From Aradus depressus (taxonomy: Eukaryota > Arthropoda > Insecta > Hemiptera > Aradidae): 64,000 nucleotides of DNA. The notes beneath the pieces were generated by a model. That model ran no database searches. It was not told where the DNA came from and was given only the letters and a program-made list of their open reading frames with translations. Position numbers and translations under genes: made by a program. Shown here piece after piece: positions 32,440 through 43,609 of the stretch. Each line of letters opens with the position of its first letter. Positions within the stretch are counted from its first letter, which is position 1. Where the stretch lies: NCBI GenBank assembly GCA_963662175.1, contig OY759220.1, forward strand, positions 1,922,001 through 1,986,000, given 5' to 3'.

Positions 32440-32995
32440 ACTGCAAATAAATGATCTATGTTTTTTTACCACCCTCCTGTAACCAAACTACGGATTTGTT
32501 TGAAAATGGGGGCTGATACTAAATTCGTTACGTGGAGTCATTGGGATATTTCAGTTGACGCCTCTTCCTGGTCTCCTTCTTTCCTTAAAGTGACAGGTGG
32601 TCATCCCTTTGGGATTTTGGGTGTACATATAAAATTTTGTGTCGATACTTCAGCAATTATTGTGGTTGTTGTGTTCACCCCCCTACTCCACACTTTCCTT
32701 CGGCCGATTTGGGTAACCCTGTGATAACTCAACATTCAGTTTCTGCCCGATTTGGGTAACCCTGTGATAACTCAACACTCAGTTTCTGTCCGATTTGGGT
32801 AACCTTGTGATAACTCAACACTCAGTTTCTGTCCGATTTGGGTAACCCTGTGATAACTCAACACTCAGTTTCTGTCCGATTTGGGTAACCCTGTGATAAC
32901 TCAACATTCAGTTTCTGGCCGGTTTGGGTAACCCTGTGATAACTCAACACTCAGTTTCTGGCCGATTACATAACTTCAGGGAAGTTAACTCAATA
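32440..32995 (+). repeat. Family A copy whose 3' part is expanded as a 43-bp array
   Basis: TTTTGTGTCGATACTTCAGC near 32635 and CCTTCGGCCGATTTGGGTAA near 32697 mark the internal part. Then six units of 43 bp (starts 32705, 32748, 32791, 32834, 32877, 32920) repeat GATTTGGGTAACCCTGTGAT and AACTCAACACTCAGTTTCTG. The last unit runs out through GGCCGATTACATAACTTC, the family 3' end. The array is thus an internal expansion of the element. Confidence 0.85.
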
Positions 32996-33720
32996 ACTGC
33001 CTCAACTTTTACATTTTCCTTCCTTTATATTTTTTTTTATTTTTTTTTTTTCAGGTCAATAAAAAAATGATACTTTTATCCTGTTTATTTTTTAGTCTTT
33101 TACGGAGAAAGATTTAAAGAGAAAATATCCGATACATTTACCCCAGTTGAAAAGGGAACTTCAGATCTGAACGTGACTTTCATTTGTCTGTCTCTGAATT
33201 ACATAAAACTCTTTAATTAATACTTAACTTTATGAAAGTAAGCTTTTTGTTCGTCCATTTTTGTTCGTCCATTTTTGTTCGTCCATTTCCCAGTAAAATC
33301 GTGAAAAATATAAATATAATTTAAAAGTCCACTAAAAAAGAAAAGAAACATGTTTTTATTGAAGTAGTACTATTTAATTTTACTGCTTTTTTTTGGTTTT
33401 TTTCATTCATTTAATATAACATTTTTATAAACTTCTTTTTTCATTTAAACATTCCTGGGAGAAGAAAAATTTATTTTTATATTTATTGGTGGATTACTGA
33501 CAACGTACTATTCATTTCGGAAATATTATTTTAAACTACTATCTCAGTTTTCATAAGAATTTTATGTTTTCCGATTCCCTTTATCGAACAAAAATATTTC
33601 TTGCCTATTATTTACAGAGATAGTTATACAGATAACTTCTGATAAAAGCAACAACAAAAACATTTATTTGGACCAGCAAGATATATGCTATACACAAATA
33701 TATAAAATAAAGGATTTAAA
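32996..33720. other. AT-rich intergenic sequence
   Basis: Poly-T rich. A 13-bp motif (TTTTTGTTCGTCC) occurs three times near 33247-33285. No gene. Confidence 0.5.
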
Positions 33721-33721
33721 A

Positions 33722-34035
33722 TAGGAAGACCTAGTACAGTCTTTGTTTGAGTCGCATCCCAGGAGTAGGCGTACCAAGACTGTAGTGTACAGCCCCGGAA
33801 CAATGCACAAGGCCTTCGTGGTGATTCTTCACAAGCTTCTCCAATGTGAGCTGCAAATAGAGGAACTCCCAGTTCTTCGTGGATTTTGTGATTAATGACA
33901 AACCAGGGTGCGTTTGTTGCTATTTGGAGTATCCTACTTTACTCTGAAATGTTTGTTGTCGTTTCATGTTAGTGTTGCTGGTACCGGATCCAGACTGGAC
34001 AGGAAGTACCAGTGTCTTGTATAGCAGAATAACTT
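33722..34035 (-). pseudogene. Decayed Jockey-like retrotransposon fragment
   Basis: On the minus strand, one frame (about 33725-33930) reads ATNAPWFVINHKIHEELGVP followed by FAAHIGEACEESPRRP. This matches the region after the reverse transcriptase of Jockey-clade elements, where NAPWYV...IH.DLG is typical. The preceding segment (TFQSK) lies in another frame, so at least one frameshift and one stop are present. No start or active site remains. Confidence 0.6.
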
Positions 34036-34079
34036 CCGATACAATTAATAGACCGACACGAAATGTTATGGGCGTACAA

Positions 34080-34330
34080 AACCCCATTAAAATGATTGAT
34101 TTCCAGTCAAATCATGGAAGAAATCAATAGGGGTCTTACATAGGTCTCATGAATCCTCATAGTAAATTTTGTGTCGATACGTTCATAACATTAGTTTGAG
34201 TTGCGTTCCTCTGGTCCCCCCTTCCCTCCGGCCAATTTTGCTGAAATTTATTAAATTTCATCCATAAGGGGATTTCTATTTAAGTATAAAATTTCATGTC
34301 GAGAGAAAAATGAAATGCAAAAAGTAGATA
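34080..34330 (+). repeat. Family A internal parts
   Basis: AAATTTTGTGTCGATACGTT near 34164, GGCCAATTTTGCTGAAAT near 34231 and TAAAATTTCATGTCGAGAG near 34288 are three pieces of family A. Confidence 0.6.
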
Positions 34331-34586
34331 CCCAAGTATAACCTGATTTAGAAAATAGTTATTGTTAGAAGTTGATAAACAATATTATTATAAAAAATAA
34401 GGGATATTTTTTCTTTATAGTAAGAATGACGTAATAGTTATATTATATCGTTATTTGGAGTATCAAATATAGTTCTCTGTCATAATACTTTTAGCCGCAA
34501 TTTACAACGTAATTGGAAACAATAAATTTTTCAGAGGTATAAATTGAGTTGAGACGTAATAAAAAAGCTATTAGACGGTTTGAAGA

Positions 34587-34750
34587 GAGAGGGGGTCACA
34601 GGGAGGGGGTAGGACAGGGAGGGGGCACAGGGAGGGGGTAGGACAGGGAGGGGGTACAGGGAGGGGGTAGGACAGGGAGGGGGCACAGGGAGGGGGTCAC
34701 AGGGAGGGGGTAGGACAGGGAGGGGGTAGGACAGGGAGGGGGGAGGGGAG
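34587..34750 (+). repeat. G-rich minisatellite with G-quadruplex potential
   Basis: Units of GGGGGTAGGACAGGGAG, GGGGGCACAGGGAG and GGGGGTCACAGGGAG alternate, so G runs of 3-7 recur every 5-10 bp over 160 bp on the plus strand. The minus frame encodes a Pro/Ser/Leu repeat and is not credible as a gene. Confidence 0.9.
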
Positions 34751-34854
34751 TACAATATATTTTTATGTTTGATTACCCATAAATCTCCTTTTATTTTTGT
34801 TTGTATTTTTATCTAAGGGTTCCCGCCGAGCTCGCTTTCCGCCTTATTGTGAAT

Positions 34855-35135
34855 ATAATGGCGCTGGTAGCTCAGAGGTCAGTGTGCTTGTCTACTATGC
34901 TCAACATTGTGGGTTCAAACCTGGCTGGGGCCCTCAGCTATTTTATCTGGAAGAAAACAAAACCTTGAGCATGCCGTCCTTCGAAGGGGACAGTAAAGCT
35001 ATGGCTTCGAGCCTGTGTGTTGTCAGACTCTTTAAAGCTTCTTGATAATAAACCTGGGTAGACTACAGGGAAGGGGTAAGAGAACATTGAATGCTTAGGT
35101 CTCTAGGTGTCCACATAAGTCTACCCTGTATACCC
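34855..35135 (+). repeat. tRNA-derived SINE with an alternative 3' tail
   Basis: The head GGCGCTGGTAGCTCAGAGGT (A box) and GTGGGTTCAAACCTGGC (B box) match SINE-1. So does the body CCGTCCTTCGAAGGGGACAG. The 3' part instead reads GGGAAGGGGTAAGAGAACAT and GAATGCTTAGGTCTCTAGGT, which also occurs near 8250-8300. This is a sister SINE family with a swapped tail. Confidence 0.8.
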
Positions 35136-35384
35136 ACCTATTTCAGCATCGCTTAAAACCGGTCCTAAGGTACAGTAGGTACTAGTTTTAATAAAACGAT
35201 TAATAATAAAAACATATTTTTCAATTCGTCGCCTTGCGTTACATTACTTTGAATGATATCCTACAGCACTGTCTGAAGTACCATTACTTAGTTCGTATTG
35301 GTATGACATGAGTAAAATATCTAAATATATTATTTAATTCTATAAATTATACCACCAGTAAAGAGCTTAAAAGTTTAGGGGGAG
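35136..35384. other. AT-rich intergenic sequence
   Basis: No gene or recognised repeat. Confidence 0.4.
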
Positions 35385-36020
35385 AGCAGAAACTTACGTT
35401 TAAGTTTGGATGTAGCCTCAAATTCAGAGATCGAAGGACCCACAAACAAAACTCTAGGTAAGGGGGGTCCAGCAAAAAAATTTCGAAGGTTTAGAAGGAG
35501 AGCAGAAACTTACGTTTAAGTTTGGGGTGTCTTCTCTAGCCTATAAAAACATATCGCAGCAATGTCAGTAGAGAGGCTTCAACCAGATACGAGTTAGTTA
35601 TCTTTCAGTAGAAGTGAAAAATATATTGTGGTTGGTCATAACCAAAACAGTCGAAGAGGAAATATAGAATATAGGTGGTGTTCTTTGTGGTACCGATTTG
35701 AAACGTGAAAATCTGTTGAATATTCGATCTCGGATTTTCGCACGAATACGACACTTTTCTTGTAATGTACGTAAGTAAAAGTTTATTTCTCCAAGTTATT
35801 TACTGGTCGGACTATAAGTAATAATATTTTGTACATATTTCTAGATTAGGGCCGTGGTGACAGTGGGTGCTAGAGGGTAGGGCTTTGGTCGCATGGCCCC
35901 ACCATGGTTGCGGCATCGAATCTCCGGCAGAATTATATTTCATAGATAGAACTCCTCGAGGATATTGTGTAAATAACAAATAACAGCACTGTTATAGAGA
36001 CATGGCTAATGTGCATCGTA
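35385..36020 (+). repeat. Composite repeat with SINE-2-like tRNA head
   Basis: 35385-35520 holds two reverse units of the ~115-bp repeat (AGAGCAGAAACTTACGTTTA twice). 35540-35765 continues with AATGTCAGTAGAGAGGCTTC and GAAAATCTGTTGAATATTCG. 35848-35940 has GGCCGTGGTGACAGTGGGTG, AGGGCTTTGGTCGCATGGCC and a degenerate B box. The whole block is matched in reverse at about 60595-61330. Confidence 0.65.
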
Positions 36021-37300
36021 CATGAAGCCAATTCAAGATTCGAGGATCATTTTTATTTATATGTTAATTTGTATGTTATGTATACATAAAAATGTATGTT
36101 AGATAAAACAAAAAAATCAGATAATTATTCAATATGTACATCTGTAATAGGCTGGGAGTAAACCATTGTCATGGAAACCCATTATTTGTACTTGACCTTG
36201 ACCATGTCGGTCGTTCTTATTCTATTATGGGGAGTGGCAAGATTATTTGATATCGTAGTTTTCTGTTTCGGACGAAACTATTCTTCTGATTTTTTATGAG
36301 AAAAATGGGTTAAATACAGATTTTTTTCTATTATCTGCGCTGTACTTCATTTTTTTTGGTAAAAATAATTCATAACATGTTTTATTCAAAATTTGGAATA
36401 AGAGAACATCATAAAAAAAATTTAAAAAAATGTCGACCCAATTCTGCTTACGAATATAAACCAAACCTTTCTTCAAAATAAAAATAGGATCATTTCTGTG
36501 GCTTCGAGAAGGGCGATAAATTTTTCTATCCTGTCTCTCTCGCATACCAGGCATTTAGCTTCAACGAGTCTTTTCACATATAGAATAAATGTACATAATA
36601 AATATTTATTTTATAAATAATTAATTTAATTAATTGGAATTTGTAGGATATTGTTATTTGTAATAAAAAATGTAGCGTAATTTTCTTTACCACTAAAGGA
36701 ATCGTCGTGAAATTAAAGAAACGTAACTATTGTTCCGATTTCATCTGAAACAATATTATTCAAAAGTGCTATATTTCACAGAATATTTATATTCATGTTT
36801 CATCAAAGTTATTCGATTTAGAAGTGGGGGCCAACATTTGCGCACCCCGCCTCATCCCTTCATTTCGAAAGTTAAACAAAAACAAGAAATATACTGTTTC
36901 TCCTCATTATGACGTTTCAGTTGGTGGAAGACATTCGTTAAATTTCATCAAAACCTGACTCATCGTTTTTGTGAAGATAGGTGATAAGAGTGTATAGGAT
37001 AGTTCCAAAAACCTCACATCCGTCCTGATAGAAAAATGCACAGCACAAATTCAGATTCGCTAGCAAATTTCTGTAAGAATCAGATATTTTTCCTGTGGGT
37101 AATTTGGATTTTTTTTTTTCTTGTACCGTGTTATTTATGATCAAATCAAAAGAAAAATAATTTCTTGTTGTTTTTCAACTTTTTTTTTGTTTAAATTAAT
37201 TCACAATAAGAAGGGGTGGATGTGGCGGGCGAGTTGGTGATTTATCGGTGTTGTGATTAAAGTTCTTCTGCAGGCTAAGGAAGGGGGGCGCACTAAAAAT
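36021..37300. other. AT-rich intergenic sequence
   Basis: No supported gene. The 86-codon minus frame at 36294-36554 is not recognised and has no repeat or family support. Confidence 0.45.
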
Positions 37301-37310
37301 ATTTGTACAA

Positions 37311-37555
37311 AGCACCCCCCTCATCCATCACAGGATGGGGTACCAAGTGAACCTGCTTACTGCTTGCTACAGTCTAGGGCACCCTCCCACCTTCCTAGCT
37401 AATTTATACAATACCAGGTTGACCATAGGCAGAGCCCCCCTCATCCATCACAGGATGGGGTACCAAGTGAAACTGCTTACTGCTTGCTACAGTCTAGGGC
37501 CACCCTCCCCCCTTCCTAGCTAATTTATACAATACCAGGTTGACCATAGGCAGAG
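37311..37555 (+). repeat. ~121-bp tandem duplication
   Basis: Two adjacent copies start at CACCCCCCTCATCCATCACA-like sequence (about 37312 and 37434). Both contain GGATGGGGTACCAAGTGAA and ATACAATACCAGGTTGACCA. They differ at a few positions only. Confidence 0.92.
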
Positions 37556-37635
37556 CGCCCCTCCCCTTTCCATAGCCGTTAAGAAAAAAACAAAAGGAAG
37601 GAATGGGGGAAGGCATCGCACGTTCAGTTTCAGAT

Positions 37636-37715
37636 AACGTAAAGTACCAGGTCAAGAGAGGGTAAAGTACCAGGTCAATTGGGCGGGTAAAGTACCAAGT
37701 CAAGGGCGGGTAAAG
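37636..37715 (+). repeat. ~22-bp minisatellite, four units
   Basis: GTAAAGTACCAGGTCAAG-type units with variable spacers (AGAGG, TTGGGCGG, GGCGG). Confidence 0.88.
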
Positions 37716-37779
37716 CCTGCTAGTATAAAATAGCTAGTTCCTATAACTGACATCTTTATAATAATAAAACTTAATTGGA

Positions 37780-38455
37780 TTAACACAGATCCGACATATC
37801 TCTGTACATCCCATGTTCCATACTAACTACACACCTACTCGACGTAACTCTGTACATCTCATATTCCATACTAACTAAACACAGATCCGTCTTATCTCTG
37901 TACATCCCACTGAACTATACACAGACCCGATGTATCTCGGTACATCCCATATTCCATACTAACTACACACAGATCCGACATACCTCTGGACATCCCATGT
38001 TCCATACTAACTACACACCTACTCGACGTATCTCTGTACATCCCATATTCCATACTAACTAAACACAGATCCGTCTTATCTCTGTACCTCCCACTGAACT
38101 ATACACAGACCCGATGTATCTCGGTACATCCCATATTCCATACTAACTACACACAGATCCGACATACCTCTGGACATCCCATATTCCATACTAACTACAC
38201 ACCTACCCGACGTATCTCTGTACATCCCACATTCCATACTAACTAAACACAGATCCGTCTTATCTCTGTACATCCCACTGAACTACACACAGATCCGATG
38301 TATCTCGGTACATCCCATATTCCATACTAACTAAACACAGATCCGTCTTATCTCTGTACATCCCACTGAACTACACACAGATCCGACATACCTCTGTACA
38401 TCCCATATTCCATACTAACTATACACAGATCCGACATATCCCAGTATATCCCAAG
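37780..38455 (+). repeat. ~47-bp satellite with higher-order structure (~185 bp)
   Basis: Four monomer types follow in order. A has ACACAGATCCGACATA; B has ACACCTACTCGACGTA; C has ACACAGATCCGTCTTA and a shortened end CCCACTGAACTA; D has ACAGACCCGATGTATCTCGG. The A-B-C-D set repeats with a period of about 185 bp (A near 37783, 37966 and 38152). It then breaks into partial sets from about 38280 to the end. All monomers share TCTCTGTACATCCCA and CCATACTAACTA. Confidence 0.93.
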
Positions 38456-38819
38456 TCCCATATTTTCTCTCTACATATATTTTTCAGGAGAGCTTCATAA
38501 AAACTTGCCACCTGGCAACATTAATATTTCATCTATTACTTCTGTCTCTTTTTACTTTTTTCATTTCAAATATTTTTTTTATAACTACACATCCTTTTTT
38601 TTTTTTCGTTTGTTTTAATGTATAACTTTTTTGTATGTATATAAGACAAATGAATTTTTTTTTTTTGTTTTGTTTTCCCTTTCATACATTACATTCTGGC
38701 CAGAATTGTTTATGAATTGGAGGACGTGTCTTCAATGAGTTGGACCCGTCAAATAGAATAAAGGTGTTTTAATGAAGTTAACGTTGTTACGTTAATCATC
38801 CTCTCATTCGATTTTGGAG

Positions 38820-39030
38820 CAATTTGAATGATAATTGTGAAATGGGATTGTAACTTTCCGTTTGATCCATCTCAGGTTAAGTTACACCTCTTTAGTATAA
38901 TGTATGACCGACATTGGCTTCACATGAATGTTAATTGTGAGATGGGGCTGTAACCTTCCGTGTGATCAATCTCAGGTTCAGTTACATCTCTTTACTAATG
39001 CATGGCCGATATTGGCTTCACAGGAATGAT
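38820..39030 (+). repeat. ~105-bp tandem duplication
   Basis: Two copies share GGGGCTGTAACCTTCCGTGT, CAATCTCAGGTTCAGTTACA and CCGATATTGGCTTCACA. Confidence 0.85.
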
Positions 39031-39089
39031 AATTAAAACATGAGGTAGGGTTATCTTGACATTTGTTATATTCCTATTGTTTGTTATTG

Positions 39090-39345
39090 TGATTTATGCC
39101 CGGGCTTTAACTACGAGGTCATATCGCCTACAACCAGAGCGCTCTTTCGTCACTCTGGTGGACATGAGCCCAACTCTACTGTGTGAGTTCTAAATGTTGT
39201 CTTCTTAGGTTTATTCACTTTGGATAGGGGTCTTTAATAAGAACCTGATATAGCACAGGCTCGGAACCATCGCTTAACGTGCTAGCCAAAGAAAGGCGTG
39301 TTTTTTCATCTCCCAAATCCTAAGGTCCTCAACCGGGATTGGACG
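39090..39345 (-). repeat. SINE-1 copy, head degraded
   Basis: 3' end CCCGGGCATAAATCA on the minus strand, then ATATGACCTCGTAGTTAAAG, AGAGCGCTCTGGTTGTAGGC and GTTAAGCGATGGTTCCGAGC. The head beyond about 39345 cannot be followed. Confidence 0.85.
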
Positions 39346-40600
39346 AGCTACGTACATAATTAAGACTCCCGAAGGCACCGACTGCCGAGATTTCAGCCCT
39401 GAAGCCTCTAATGACTTCCGGACACATTTCGCATACCATTCATTAACTTTAGGCATTATGATAGGTAGAATAGAAACCGCACGGGGTAGTTCAGGTTCAA
39501 CTTAGGTTCTTCAGGTCTTTCTGTTCATCAAGTTGTAATAGTGCGAGTCGGGTAATCAAAGTGGAGAAGTTTACTAAACAAAGTGTAAAGTTTGTGAAAG
39601 CGAATCGCAGCATTTCTTTCAACGAACAGCACATGAGGTGATGGGGAGGGGGCTCAGAATTACCACTGCTAGGGTCTATAGCGGTTGATCGGATTGTATC
39701 CTTTGTTCAAATATCAGCTCCAGATAAAGTAATATAATGTTCCTTCGGGATAACGCCGGGTAACCGGCTAGTTATATATAAAAGGTTTATATCTGAAGGT
39801 TATTCCCTGATAAAGGGGTTGTGAGGCGCGAGGATGTGAAGCGTGCTGGTAGTGAGGACCTCTTTGACGGTGGTATTTGATTGGAAGACGGAAAGGATCA
39901 AAGATATAAGATTTATCTTTGGTAAATATCAGGGGCTCTCTTTGGCGATGGAATCTTAAAGGATAAGCCCATCCAGTGTGGGCGGGTAGCGAGACGATAC
40001 ATGGGGGCGGGTACCATGATGTGGGGGCGCATCTTACCCTTCCTTCTCATGGAGTTTTATAATTTTTTACTTTCCCATAGGTGACGTTTCACAACTTCTG
40101 GAAGAAAACGAGACATTGTCTGGAAAATGGTTTGTAGTTTTGTGTGGATCTGAGCGTGTCCGTTGAACTAATGGATCGATTTCGTTCAAATTTAGGTATA
40201 TTTAGTATTATAATTTTATATTTAGGTAGCTTTCAATCAAGCGCTCAATCACTTTCTTACATTAAAGAGGTGGGGGGGGTGGGGGGGGGGAGTGGTAGGA
40301 GGGTGGCTGCCACTAGAATCCCCGCTCTTTTATTCATACATTCATTCAAATATAATTCATTCATTATATTCCAGTTGTGAATGAATGGGAACTGGATGAA
40401 AGTTAAACAGAGCAGAATCGAGGGTGATTTTATAGTTTTTTGTTTTCCTTGATATTATCCTTTTGTTTCTCCAATTCGTTTTTGGTTTTTAGTGTTCCAT
40501 AAGCCAAGGATCATCCATGAAACTATTAAAGAGTCTGTTGTCTCTCTCTATAACTATAATTCCCTCGTTCATGTCATCTCACTTCTCGCCTCGAACTCCA
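39346..40600. other. Intergenic sequence
   Basis: No supported gene. A GGGTAACCGGCTAGTTATAT terminus at about 39757 resembles the common dispersed-repeat end also seen near 4465 and 48572. G-rich stretch at 40271-40295. Confidence 0.5.
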
Positions 40601-40624
40601 CTCCATCGCCCGTTGGATTACTCT

Positions 40625-40700
40625 TAGCTTCACGAGTATCGTGTCCGGAAAACATGAAATTCCGTTGAAAACTCCGCATCGAATACTTCGTATAACTGGG
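40625..40700 (+). repeat. Family A 3' end
   Basis: GGAAAACATGAAATTCCGTT at 40648, AAAACTCCGCATCGAATA and CTTCGTATAACTGGGAAAGT. The membrane of the 3' tail (TAACTGG.GAAGT) is preserved and unexpanded. Confidence 0.7.
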
Positions 40701-40704
40701 AAAG

Positions 40705-40795
40705 TGATGCCTAAGACCCTCGGCCAGGTTTCGAACCTGCTATCTTGAGCTCAGTAGACAAGCATGCTACATCTGAGCTATCGACGCCCTCTAAT
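40705..40795 (-). repeat. SINE-1 head fragment
   Basis: On the minus strand GGGCGTCGATAGCTCAGATG (A box) and AGGTTCGAAACCTGGCCGAG (B box). The body is missing. It is tRNA-like but not a tRNA gene. Confidence 0.8.
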
Positions 40796-41084
40796 TCAAA
40801 TAGATATGTTCCTATCTCTTCTTGTGATGAAATGTTGATATTTAGTCCTTTTTTTCCTTGGATTTAATAATTGTCGATAATGAAAAATGTTTCCAATGAA
40901 GTAACTCCCCTGTGGTATATCGATAAATAAACAATAAATAATTGATATTGATAAAAAAAGGAACAGGATATAAATAATAAAATATCGGAGGGGGGGGGAA
41001 GGAGTAATGATATTTGAAATATAACTTGGGCTAGCTGATTTATGATTTATTAGATAGGGATGGGGGGAGGTAGAGAGGGTTGCC

Positions 41085-41444
41085 ATGGAGATCCACCCTT
41101 TTCTTAATATGTGGCCCGATCCTATCATTCAGTACATCGATTATATAATATATCTATGTTATAAATATATTGAACTCGAGGCGTCGTATATAAAAGTGTG
41201 CAGAAAGCGTGTCGATATAGGCAATGGAAAATGCCCCACTAATCTACAGGAGTATCGAGGCATTGACCGTATATATACCAAATCTGCGCAAACTTTCGCA
41301 GAGCATGCCTGGGCCAACAAATTTAAATGGTATGGGAATATCTACTATTTGTGTCTGGCAGCCTTCAACTCGCACTCGGGTCAACTCTTATCCATAAATA
41401 ATTACTTTTTCCTGTTGAACTTGGTTTGTTTTAAATCTATTTAA
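41085..41444 (+). CDS. Hypothetical open frame, unrecognised
   Basis: A 119-codon ATG frame begins MEIHPFLNMWPDP. The stretch from about codon 38 to 104 has a more protein-like mix (RKRVDIGNGKCP, TFAEHAWANKFKWYGNIY) than other chance frames here. I see no splice sites that fit, no domain, and no repeat overlap. The C-terminus is hydrophobic and AT-rich. It may be an exon of an unknown gene, a transposon remnant or chance. Confidence 0.2.
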   Translation: MEIHPFLNMWPDPIIQYIDYIIYLCYKYIELEASYIKVCRKRVDIGNGKCPTNLQEYRGIDRIYTKSAQTFAEHAWANKFKWYGNIYYLCLAAFNSHSGQLLSINNYFFLLNLVCFKSI

Positions 41445-41765
41445 ATAAAATTGAATATTTGTTTGTCAGTTTGAATCAATTTCAACCAAACTTCATATTT
41501 TGAATTTGCATAATGTACATATGATTTCAAGAGAGAGAGAGATTGTGGTTTTAGGGTGAAAAACTGCCGTGGGTATCATCGCCCGAACAAAAAAGTAATT
41601 ATTTACAAGAGAGAAAAAAAGGTACACTTACACAAGATATAAGACAAAATGTAAGTATCCAGATGAATAATAAGATGAGAAAATAAAGAAAAACAACGAA
41701 GTAGAGTGAAAGAAATTTTTTTAGCATATTTTTTTAAACTAGCCTAGGCTCGCTATGATTTCAAA

Positions 41766-42087
41766 GGTTAGGTTTTATGACTCATGCAGGGGCTTTAACT
41801 ATGAGGTCATATCGCCTACTACCAGAGCGCTCTTTCGTCACTCTGGTGAACATGAGCCCGACTCTACTATGGGAGTCCTAAATATTGCCTACACTAAATG
41901 TTTATTCACCTAGGATAGGGGTCTTTAACTGGGACCATCGCTTAATGTCCCATCCGAAGGACGGCGTGCTTAAGTTTATTTTACCTCCCAGATAAAATCA
42001 ACTAAGGGCCTCGGTCGGGTTTCGAACCCACGTTCTTGAGCTCATAAGGCAAACACACATACCACTGAGCTACCGGCGCCCTCTACA
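41766..42087 (-). mobile_element. SINE-1, full-length with perfect target duplication
   Basis: Target duplication TATGATTTCAAA at 41754-41765 and 42088-42099. On the minus strand: head GGCGCCGGTAGCTCAGTGGT, B box GTGGGTTCGAAACCCGACCG, body, AAGAGCGCTCTGGTAGTAGG, GCCCCTGCATGAGTCATAAA and a short AACCTAACC tail. Confidence 0.93.
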
Positions 42088-42099
42088 TATGATTTCAAA

Positions 42100-42960
42100 A
42101 TCACTGAATAGAGAGGGGTTTCCATGGGGACACCAGAAACAGTCATTTCACGTTTTCTCAGTTACTATTGACTCTAAATGAAAAAAATTGTGAATCAATA
42201 TGAAAGACATTTTTAAATTAAACATTTCTTATTTCATACGTTTTTTTTGCTAAAGTTAGAAATAACAGAGATAAATAACATTTTCGATTAGTGAGGGGGC
42301 GAGAGGTTGTGAGGTGGGGAGGGAGGGAAGAGATGGGCGCCCTCCCCACCATCGGAGGGGCGCTCTCGCTCACCTGATCAACTTTCACTGTCTATTGCTT
42401 ATCTCTACTATATTTACTGGGTAATATTCAGTTAATTTTCAATTTAAAATTTTATCTGATATCACGCATTTCGTGACACACCGCAAGTAAATAATAAATT
42501 CCTCAAAATCCCCCCCAGTTCTATATCAAATATCCAAATTTGACATTTTCAAGGGGGGGGGGGGGGTAGGGTAGCTCAAGTTGACTGTAGGACTGTAGCC
42601 ACAAGACCACTGACCACTTGGTTGTGGCGTTACTCAACTCAGACCTAGACCAGAGCAGACCAGGCCTCCCCTTAACCGCCCCCCCCCCCCCCCCCTTCCA
42701 AAATCCAAACTTTTAACGGACCAATTTACATACTTATTTAAGTTGGTTTGGGAGGGAGGGTTGGTGCCGGTATTCCATTAAAGTCGGCCCCAACCACTCA
42801 AACCGTAGTCAGGATCGTGAAGGGCGCTCTATTGAACTCAGATCACCAACAGACTCCCCCCCAACCATCAAAATACTTTTTCCTTTTTTTTTTCTTAAAT
42901 TGTTATAAAATTACTTTTTTTTTCTTCTTTTTTTTTTACTTTTTCAGCTATATGCAGTAG
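42100..42960. other. Intergenic sequence with homopolymer tracts
   Basis: Poly-G near 42555-42566, poly-C near 42679-42695 and T-rich runs at 42885-42945. No supported gene. Confidence 0.5.
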
Positions 42961-42961
42961 G

Positions 42962-43310
42962 TAGTATATGGGAAGTTATGTAATCGGGCAGATATTCGAT
43001 GTTGAATTTTCATCTGAATTTCATGTTTACCAACCCCCTGAATACAGAAACGTTTGTGTGTGTGTGTGTGTGTGTGCAGGAAAGGGGGATGAGAGGAGGG
43101 GTTCAATTAACTATTAATGTAATGACGACATTTTATGTTGATGCAGAACCCCAAAAGGACAACCCCAGCCAATCGAACAAAAGGGAGGTGGTTTGTGTTG
43201 CTTATGGCGGAGGAGAAAAGTTTAAGAAATAAGAAATGTTAATTTATGAGTTCGATGTGGGGAAGTAGGTTGCCGGTGATTTAGGGACAACTTATTCATT
43301 TTTATTCTGT
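42962..43310 (-). repeat. Family A, full-length copy
   Basis: The minus-strand 5' end lies near 43295 (AAATCACCGGCAACCTACTT, then CCCCACATCG). The 3' end near 42970 reads GAAAATTCAACATCGAATAT and CCGATTACATAACTTCCC, then TACTACC. A (GT)n run sits inside at 43054-43077. Length is about 340 bp, and there is no coding capacity. Confidence 0.75.
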
Positions 43311-43609
43311 TATATAATGCAATATGTTTGCTATCAAGGCATTGGCTGGAAAAAGAAAGATACATAAATCTATTTTTTGGAGGAGGGGGGATTGTTTTTT
43401 CTTAAAAATTTGATGCCTCATCTCCTCACCCCGTTATTTTTATTTATTTATTTTTTTTTCTAACGATGGAAAATCGGGCCTCGGCTAAGTCGTTGATTAA
43501 TTGCTACCCCTTGATCGATGAGCTTTCCAATGAGCCATCTTTCAAATTTCAACCATCAGTAGAACCCAGATATTCAGGTGTTCCCAATCTTTTTGATCAT
43601 ATAATACTC

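Noticed and set aside
34531..34755. Pro/Ser/Leu-rich 74-codon minus frame
   Set aside because: Translation of the G-rich minisatellite.
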